Source: Bog-473 sp963704355
Lineage (GTDB): Bacteria > Actinomycetota > Acidimicrobiia > Acidimicrobiales > RAAP-2
Reading direction: 5' to 3'
Assembly: GCA_963704355.1 (NCBI GenBank)
Contig: OY969891.1
Span: 806,001-870,000 of the forward strand
Length of the DNA: 64,000 nt
The notes under the pieces are model-generated. The model saw only the letters and a program-made list of their open reading frames with translations, did no database searches and was not told where the DNA came from. The position numbers and the translations under genes were made by a program. Of the stretch, positions 58,827-64,000 are shown piece by piece (the stretch's first letter is position 1; each line of letters opens with the position of its first letter).

Positions 58827-58934
58827 ACGTCCTCCTTCTGGAATTCGATGGGGCGCAACCGGAATGGCTGCGTCCCCAAAGTCGGTGGACTCGGCGACCG
58901 CTTGTGCGGTCGCGCCGCCGGACGGAACGGTCGC

Positions 58935-59138
58935 TCAGACGGGACGGACGTTCTGAGCTTCTGGCCCCTTGGGGCCCTGGGCCACATCGAATTCGACCTG
59001 CTGGCCGTCCTCGAGGCTCTTGTGTCCCGTGCCCGTGATGTTGGAGAAGTGGACGAACACGTCCTTCTCCCCGGTGGCGGGCGTGATGAAGCCGAAGCCC
59101 CGGTCGTTGTTGAAGAACTTCACAGTTCCAGTTGCCAT
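58935..59138 (-). CDS. Cold shock protein (CspA family)
   Basis: A 67-residue OB-fold RNA chaperone. TGTVKFFNNDRGFGFI holds RNP1 and DVFVHFSNI holds RNP2. It is a complete protein. The 5' region on the minus strand is A-rich with few structures, suited to cold-shock translation, but no defined thermosensor could be drawn. Confidence 0.95.
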   Translation of the reverse strand: MATGTVKFFNNDRGFGFITPATGEKDVFVHFSNITGTGHKSLEDGQQVEFDVAQGPKGPEAQNVRPV

Positions 59139-59176
59139 CTATCTATTCTCTTTCTCTTTTTTGTTGCTGTTTTGAG

Positions 59177-59491
59177 CTAATGACTTTTGGGGGTGGACCG
59201 AGACCGGCTGCCCGAGGCGAGCTGCCCGTACGGCGCGCCGCAGGCAGAGGGCTCGCCGACCTCGCCGTACGTGCGGCACTGCTCCTCGTCACACCAGCCG
59301 AGGCGGAGGTCACCCTGACCTACTTCTCGGGTGTGCTCGTCACACAGCGGGACGTCGGGCAGGATCACGGTTATGGAGTACGAGGTGTCGTCGGGGTCAG
59401 GCCCCCGATCCAGCGTCCGGCGGGGCGGCTTTGTCAGCGTCGTCGGGATCCGGCCGCACAAGGCACACGGTGACGGCGCCAGGGTGGTCAT
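59177..59491 (-). CDS. Small Cys-rich hypothetical protein
   Basis: A 104-residue protein with cysteines in CALCG, LCDEH, WCDEEQCR and ACGAP, a likely zinc-binding fold. Its ATG overlaps the stop of the upstream gene (ATGA). No family recognised. Confidence 0.6.
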   Translation of the reverse strand: MTTLAPSPCALCGRIPTTLTKPPRRTLDRGPDPDDTSYSITVILPDVPLCDEHTREVGQGDLRLGWCDEEQCRTYGEVGEPSACGAPYGQLASGSRSRSTPKSH

Positions 59492-59862
59492 TTCTTGATG
59501 GCGTCGCGGAGCTTCGTGACCGCCACCAATCGGCGTTCGAGCTTCGGGACATCAGCAGCGTCCCTCTGGCGGATCCGCTGCTCGAGCTGGTCGAGCCGCG
59601 CTTCCTCGTTCTTGATCAGTTGACGGTGCTCGTCGCCCTCAGTTTTTCCCAGGGCGCGGACGAAACTGGTGTGTGCCTCCGTGGCGCGGTCCATCCCCAG
59701 CGTGCGAGCGATCGCCGAAAAGGATTTTCCGGACTCACGGAGCGCCAGGGCCTGGGCGTCGATGTCCCCGGTCGGCGTGCGACGCCCCCGCGACCCGCCA
59801 CCTCGCTCGGATGTCGGCGTCGAACGGCGCTGCGACTGCTTGCTGTGAGTGTGCCTAGGCAC
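59488..59862 (-). CDS. HTH protein with C-terminal coiled coil
   Basis: A 124-residue protein. A basic N-terminal region precedes a resolvase-like HTH, DAQALALRESGKSFSAIARTLGM, and a helical, charged C-terminus (EEARLDQLEQRIRQR). It is translationally coupled to the Cys-rich gene. Perhaps a small DNA-binding regulator or phage remnant. Confidence 0.6.
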   Translation of the reverse strand: MPRHTHSKQSQRRSTPTSERGGGSRGRRTPTGDIDAQALALRESGKSFSAIARTLGMDRATEAHTSFVRALGKTEGDEHRQLIKNEEARLDQLEQRIRQRDAADVPKLERRLVAVTKLRDAIKK

Positions 59863-60108
59863 GGACGATTCCTGGAAAGTGGTGGTCGTGCTCGAATCGC
59901 CGGTTGTCCCTGCTGCCAGGGTTTGAGCCGGACGACCTCACGGCGACTAAGCCCCTAAGGGCTTGGTGCGGGCGCTGGGAGATGCTTGGCTCCGTTCAAA
60001 TCGGGCCAACTCGGGAGTTCTCGACCAGGCCACACCAGCGACATGCTGGCGACAAGGCCATCATACCACCTGAACCGACGAAGCACGAGGTCGCGCCGAT
60101 CGCGCCGA

Positions 60109-61032
60109 TCAGTAGAGCGCGTCGAGGCCCGCCGTCGGGTGACGCAGCTTGGCCATGGCCTTCGCCTCGATCTGACGGATGCGCTCGCGCGTGAGGCCGA
60201 AGCACACACCGACCTCTTCGAGCGTGCGCGGCGAGCCGCGGTCGATGCCGAATCTCAGCTGGAGGATCTCGCGCTCGCGCTCGTCGAGTCCCGCCAGCAT
60301 CTTGGCCACCTCGGCCGGCAGCAGGGAGGTCGCGGCGGAATCGAACGGTGACACTGCGCCGTGGTCTTCCACCACGTCGCCCAGCTCGGCCTTACTTTCG
60401 TGGCCCACCGGTTCGGACAGTGACGCTGGTGGAATCGCGTGGCGAAGGATCTCGGCGACCCTGTCCCGGCTGAGGTCGAGGTCGACGGCGATCTCGTCGA
60501 GGGTGACGTGCCGCCCATGCTCGACCTCGAGGCGGGTCCGTGCCTTGGTGATCTGGTTGAGGAGCTCACCGACCTGTGGGGGGAGTCGGATAGTGCGACT
60601 GTTGTTGGCGATGCCGCGGGTGATGGCCTGGCGGATCCACCAGGTGGCGTACGTGGAGAACTTGAACCCCTTGCGCCAGTCGAACTTCTCGACGGCATGG
60701 ATGAGCCCGAGGTTGCCCTCCTGCACCAGGTCGAGCAGCGGCAGACCGGAGGCCTGGTACTTCTTGGCGATCGACACCACCAGGCGGAGATTGGCGTTGG
60801 TAAAGCTCTCCGCCGCCCTTTCTCCCGCCCGCACGGTCTGACGGAGCTCGCGCACCCGGGCCGGGCTGTTCTTCCCGCCTGCGGCCAGCTCGCTGCTCGC
60901 CTCGCGTCCGGCCGCGGCCACCTGGGCCAAATGGATCTCGTCGCCTCGCGTCAGCAGCGGGTGGCGGCCGATCTCGCGGAGGTACTGGCGGACCAGGTCC
61001 TCCTCGGGCGTTTGCACGTGAGTGCTGGGCAC
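60109..61032 (-). CDS. RNA polymerase sigma factor, sigma-70 group 2 (RpoD/SigA-like)
   Basis: A 307-residue sigma factor. Region 1.2 is DLVRQYLREIGRHPLL, region 2 includes NLRLVVSIAKKY, LDLVQEGNLGLIHAVEKFDW and FSTYATWWIRQAITRGI, region 3 is present, and region 4.2 is TLEEVGVCFGLTRERIRQIEAKAM. The shortness and lack of the long acidic N-terminal region indicate a non-essential group-2 sigma factor (SigB/HrdB-paralogue type). It is divergent from the DEAD-box helicase over about 280 bp. Confidence 0.92.
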   Translation of the reverse strand: MPSTHVQTPEEDLVRQYLREIGRHPLLTRGDEIHLAQVAAAGREASSELAAGGKNSPARVRELRQTVRAGERAAESFTNANLRLVVSIAKKYQASGLPLLDLVQEGNLGLIHAVEKFDWRKGFKFSTYATWWIRQAITRGIANNSRTIRLPPQVGELLNQITKARTRLEVEHGRHVTLDEIAVDLDLSRDRVAEILRHAIPPASLSEPVGHESKAELGDVVEDHGAVSPFDSAATSLLPAEVAKMLAGLDEREREILQLRFGIDRGSPRTLEEVGVCFGLTRERIRQIEAKAMAKLRHPTAGLDALY

Positions 61033-61312
61033 TGCCCCCCGTTTCTGGTGCCCGGATCAAAGACCGGCAGACGATCGCTACGCTCGCGGTGCCTCTGCCT
61101 TCGCCAACGTGTCCGGGCGTTTCGCCGACGATGTGCGGCCGCGCCAGGCTAGCCGTCAGATGGGCGCGGTCCCGTCGCACATGGTGGTTCCGCTATGCTG
61201 CAACCGATACCGCGGGCATTCGCGTCGCGGCGGTTGGCGCATTTGATGCCGGCCAGGCCCACGAGACATCTCATCGAGTCGGCCATCTTCGCTTTGGACC
61301 GATTGGAGTCTT

Positions 61313-62638
61313 GTGAACACCTCTGCCCCTACTCTCGCGCCTGTCCGTTTCTCGGACCTCGGCGTGCCTCGGGAGCTCTGGATGGCCCTCGAAGAGAGAG
61401 GGATCGACCGTCCGTTCCCGATCCAGGCCGCCACCTTGCCCGACTGTCTCGCCGGACGTGACGTCTGCGGCATGGCCCCGACAGGCTCCGGGAAGACGTT
61501 GGCCTTCGGGCTGGCGATCCTGTCCCGGTTGTCGGCCAAGCCCGGCGCCCGCCCCCGCGGCCGCCGTCATCCCTCGGCGCTCGTCCTGGTCCCGACCCGG
61601 GAGCTGGCCGCCCAGATCGAGGAGGTCGTCCGTCCCCTCGCCGCCGCCATCGGTGCTCGGGTGGACTCCATCTACGGCGGCGTCGGGTACGGCAAGCAGC
61701 GCGCCGCTTTGCGCAACGGCACCGACATCCTCGTTGCGTGCCCCGGGCGTCTCACCGACCTGATCGAACAGGGTGCGGTGAACCTCTCCCACGTGGACAT
61801 GGTGGTGGTCGACGAGGCCGACCGCATGGCGGACATGGGCTTCTTGCCCGCCGTCCGCCGTCTCATTGACAAGACGAGCACCTCGCGTCAGACGCTGCTC
61901 TTCTCCGCCACGCTCGACGGGCCGGTCGACAGGCTGGTTCGCGACTACCAGCACGAGCCGGTCTTTCACGAGGTCGTGCCCTCCACCGCCGATCAGGGAG
62001 AGGTCCACCACCACTTCTGGCGGGTCGAAGGCGTCGATCGGACGGCCATCACCGCAGAGGTCGTTCGGGCCAACGGGCCGGCGCTGGTGTTCTGCCGGAC
62101 CAAGCGCGGCGCGGATCGGCTCGCGAACCGGCTCGGCCGGTCCGGCCTCAAGTCGGCCGCCATCCACGGCGACCGCAACCAGGGCCAACGCGACCGGGCG
62201 CTGGCCGCCTTTCGCGCTGGCCGGCTCGACGTGCTGGTGGCGACGGACATCGCGGCGCGGGGAATCCACGTCGACGAGGTGCCCCTCGTGGTCCACTTCG
62301 ACCCACCGGCCGATCCCACCGACTACGTGCACCGCTCGGGTCGCACCGGCCGGGCCGGCGCCGATGGGCTGGTTGTCTCACTGATCGGGAATGAACACCT
62401 CCGCGCCACGAAGCTCCTCACGCGAAAGTTGGGGCTCCCCGACGGGATCGGCGCGCCGGACGTGGCTTCCCTCTCCCTCGTGGACGGCAGTCGCGTCTCC
62501 CGACCCCCCGAGGCAAGGGCCGATGGCGCGCACGCTTCCGCCGCGCCAACCAAGCACGGTCGGGTCCACACCCACGAGATCCCGGCCACGCCCAGGCGTC
62601 GGCCGCGTCGCCGGGTGCAACGTACGGGGCGGCGCTGA
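61313..62638 (+). CDS. DEAD-box RNA helicase
   Basis: A 441-residue RNA helicase from GTG 61313. Motifs: Q-motif FPIQAATLP, I APTGSGKT, Ia PTRELAAQ, II DEAD (VVVDEADRM), III SAT, V RGIHVDEV, VI HRSGRTGRAG. The C-terminal 70 residues are basic and disordered, ending in Arg-rich residues, as in DEAD proteins acting in ribosome assembly or mRNA decay and cold adaptation. Confidence 0.94.
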   Translation: MNTSAPTLAPVRFSDLGVPRELWMALEERGIDRPFPIQAATLPDCLAGRDVCGMAPTGSGKTLAFGLAILSRLSAKPGARPRGRRHPSALVLVPTRELAAQIEEVVRPLAAAIGARVDSIYGGVGYGKQRAALRNGTDILVACPGRLTDLIEQGAVNLSHVDMVVVDEADRMADMGFLPAVRRLIDKTSTSRQTLLFSATLDGPVDRLVRDYQHEPVFHEVVPSTADQGEVHHHFWRVEGVDRTAITAEVVRANGPALVFCRTKRGADRLANRLGRSGLKSAAIHGDRNQGQRDRALAAFRAGRLDVLVATDIAARGIHVDEVPLVVHFDPPADPTDYVHRSGRTGRAGADGLVVSLIGNEHLRATKLLTRKLGLPDGIGAPDVASLSLVDGSRVSRPPEARADGAHASAAPTKHGRVHTHEIPATPRRRPRRRVQRTGRR

Positions 62639-62947
62639 GCCTCGCGGCCTCGGGCACCACCTGCCGACGGCGTCACCGGTCAACCGGCCGGATCGGCGGG
62701 AACTGACGAACTCGACTGGGGACGCCCCTGCGGTGAGCGCCTCCAACGGATCCACATCTCCGACGGCGTGAGCGCGAGCTCCGTCGTGTCGTCGGCGGCC
62801 ACCTGACTCGGAAACGAGCCCAGAGGGCCGATGGCGGCACACACGCCGGACCGCCGCCGGGTCTGGCGCCGCCTCTTTAGGCACGCATCGTCGACGACGG
62901 TGCGAACGCGCTGGGCCCGAGCGGCTGCGGCTGGTGGACTCGGACGA
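62639..62947. other. Intergenic stretch between convergent genes, no gene seen
   Basis: About 309 bp between convergent genes. No frame here has a good start, domain or coding texture, and no clear hairpin terminator was found by eye. Confidence 0.5.
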
Positions 62948-64000
62948 TCAGGTCTTGGTGACGAGCGGAATGTCGTAGAGCGCGGACCAGTTGGTACTCA
63001 CGATCCGGGCCTTGCTCTCGTCGGAGAGCGGCAGCTTGTCGAAGCTGTCCACGGCGTGCGGGTACTTGGAGTCGCCGTGGGGGTAGTCGGTGGAGAAGAT
63101 GAGCCGTTCGTCGCCGAAGGTCTCGACGAAGTGGGGCACTGTCACCTCGTCGGCCTCGACCGAGACCCAGCAGTTGCGCTTGAAGTATTCCGACGGTGGC
63201 ATCGTGAGGTCGGGGCCCTCGTACCAGCCGGTCCACTCCCAGTGCTCGTCGAGGCGGTAGAGGAACCACGGCGCCCACGAGCAGTTGCCTTCCAGCAGCG
63301 CCACCTTCAGGTCGGGGAAGCGCTCGAGCACCCCGCCGCCGCAGAGGCACGCCGTGACGAACTGGATCCCGAGCGGCTGGCTGAAGGTGTGCCACAGCAT
63401 CAGCTTGTCCAGCACCTCGAGCCCGAAGTCGGGCGTCAGGTACGTCTGGCCGCCGCCGTGGAAAGCCAGCGGCACGCCGAGGCGCTCGATCTCCGCCCAC
63501 AGAGGGTCGTACGAGCGGTGGTGCCACGGCCGCCGGTTGACCGCGCCTGGCGGCAAGAAGATCGCCTTGAAGCCGAGCTCTTCCACGCAGCGCCGTGCCT
63601 CGACGACCGCACCGGCGACGTCGTGCGCCGCCACCATCCCGGCCCCGAACATGCGGTCGGGGGCGTGGTCACAGAAGTCCTTGAGCCAGTCGTTGTAGGC
63701 GCGCGCGATCGCCGTCGCGAACTCGGGCTCGAGCCCGTCGGCGCCGATCTGCTCGGAGGAGTCGAGGCCGAGCACGAACAGCCCCCGTGAGGGGAACAGC
63801 ACGGCCAGGTCGAGCCCCTCGGCGTCCATCGCGTCGACCTGGGACTGCGCGTCCCACCCCCGGGCTTCGGACGCCGCGTAGACGGTGTCGTGCTCCTTCT
63901 GCCAGCCCGTCTTGCGGCCTTCCACGCGCATCGGCCGGGTCGCGCCCATCCGCAGCATCACGTGGTTCTTCACCCGCACCCGCATGTCGCGCGTGATCTC
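62948..64000 (-). CDS. Amidohydrolase-2 family metal-dependent hydrolase (5' end outside window)
   Basis: At least 350 residues; the frame stays open to the window end, and the family's N-terminal metal motif (DxHxxE) is not seen, so the gene very likely begins beyond base 64000. Conserved features are MDAEGLDLAVLFPSRG, GVPLAFHGGGQTYL, LCGGGVLERFPDLKVALLEG, and FSTDYPHGDSKYP with the metal-binding Asp. These are ACMSD-like decarboxylases or hydrolases of aromatic substrates. Confidence 0.85.
   Translation of the reverse strand, partial: EITRDMRVRVKNHVMLRMGATRPMRVEGRKTGWQKEHDTVYAASEARGWDAQSQVDAMDAEGLDLAVLFPSRGLFVLGLDSSEQIGADGLEPEFATAIARAYNDWLKDFCDHAPDRMFGAGMVAAHDVAGAVVEARRCVEELGFKAIFLPPGAVNRRPWHHRSYDPLWAEIERLGVPLAFHGGGQTYLTPDFGLEVLDKLMLWHTFSQPLGIQFVTACLCGGGVLERFPDLKVALLEGNCSWAPWFLYRLDEHWEWTGWYEGPDLTMPPSEYFKRNCWVSVEADEVTVPHFVETFGDERLIFSTDYPHGDSKYPHAVDSFDKLPLSDESKARIVSTNWSALYDIPLVTKT

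Noticed and set aside
1..64000. CRISPR arrays
   Set aside because: No regularly spaced repeats of 25-40 bp were seen. The repeated motifs found are promoter, att or protein-repeat features.

Overview
The window is high-GC DNA with actinobacterial traits: DrrA-type ABC exporters, PadR and TetR regulators, a cytochrome P450, a ROK/polyphosphate-glucokinase-like kinase, amidases, and several promoters whose predicted start point falls on the start codon (leaderless mRNAs). I place it in Actinomycetota. Acidimicrobiia or a related soil lineage is a guess from gene content only.

Left chromosomal arm (1-21.3 kb): 3' end of a P-type cation ATPase, a PPK2 polyphosphate kinase, a sulfotransferase, a secreted protein with seven VSC-x5-C repeats, a PadR-controlled ABC exporter, a SWIM/SNF2 helicase pair beside a HigBA toxin-antitoxin module (this block is flanked by related 34-bp direct repeats), an amidase, a sedolisin-like peptidase, a second ABC exporter divergent from its TetR regulator, a ROK kinase, a P450 and tRNA-Arg(ACG).

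Mobile element (21.30-56.23 kb): about 34.9 kb bounded by a 16-bp perfect (20/21 extended) direct repeat. The left copy is the anticodon arm and adjoining bases of tRNA-Arg, and TGAGAAC arm-type repeats lie just inside both ends. A tyrosine integrase gene starts next to the tRNA. An excisionase-like gene, ssb and a MobF relaxase form the mobility module. No type IV secretion genes are visible, so it looks mobilizable rather than self-transmissible.

The rest of the element is almost wholly defence or conflict genes: (a) a translationally coupled NYN nuclease / HTH-methylase / half-specificity subunit / HsdM / HsdS / HsdR operon; (b) a four-gene module with a Cas4/RecB-like Cys-cluster nuclease, an SF1 helicase and two unknown proteins; (c) a GIY-YIG-like protein with a small partner; (d) a ubiquitin-like conjugation operon (Ubl with C-terminal GG, E2, JAMM protease, E1); (e) a HigB-like toxin with an HTH-ImmA/IrrE metallopeptidase; (f) an HNH nuclease and a frameshifted DUF3024 gene; (g) an HTH/nucleotidyltransferase pair like AbiE; (h) a ParB-like / HNH / McrB-N-domain-like operon. 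Items (b) and (h) are my best candidates for undescribed systems; (d) is a compact bacterial ubiquitin-type pathway.

Right chromosomal arm (56.28-64 kb): a dimethylformamidase-like protein, a fatty acid desaturase, a cold shock protein, two small coupled genes, a group-2 sigma factor, a DEAD-box RNA helicase and an amidohydrolase cut by the window edge.
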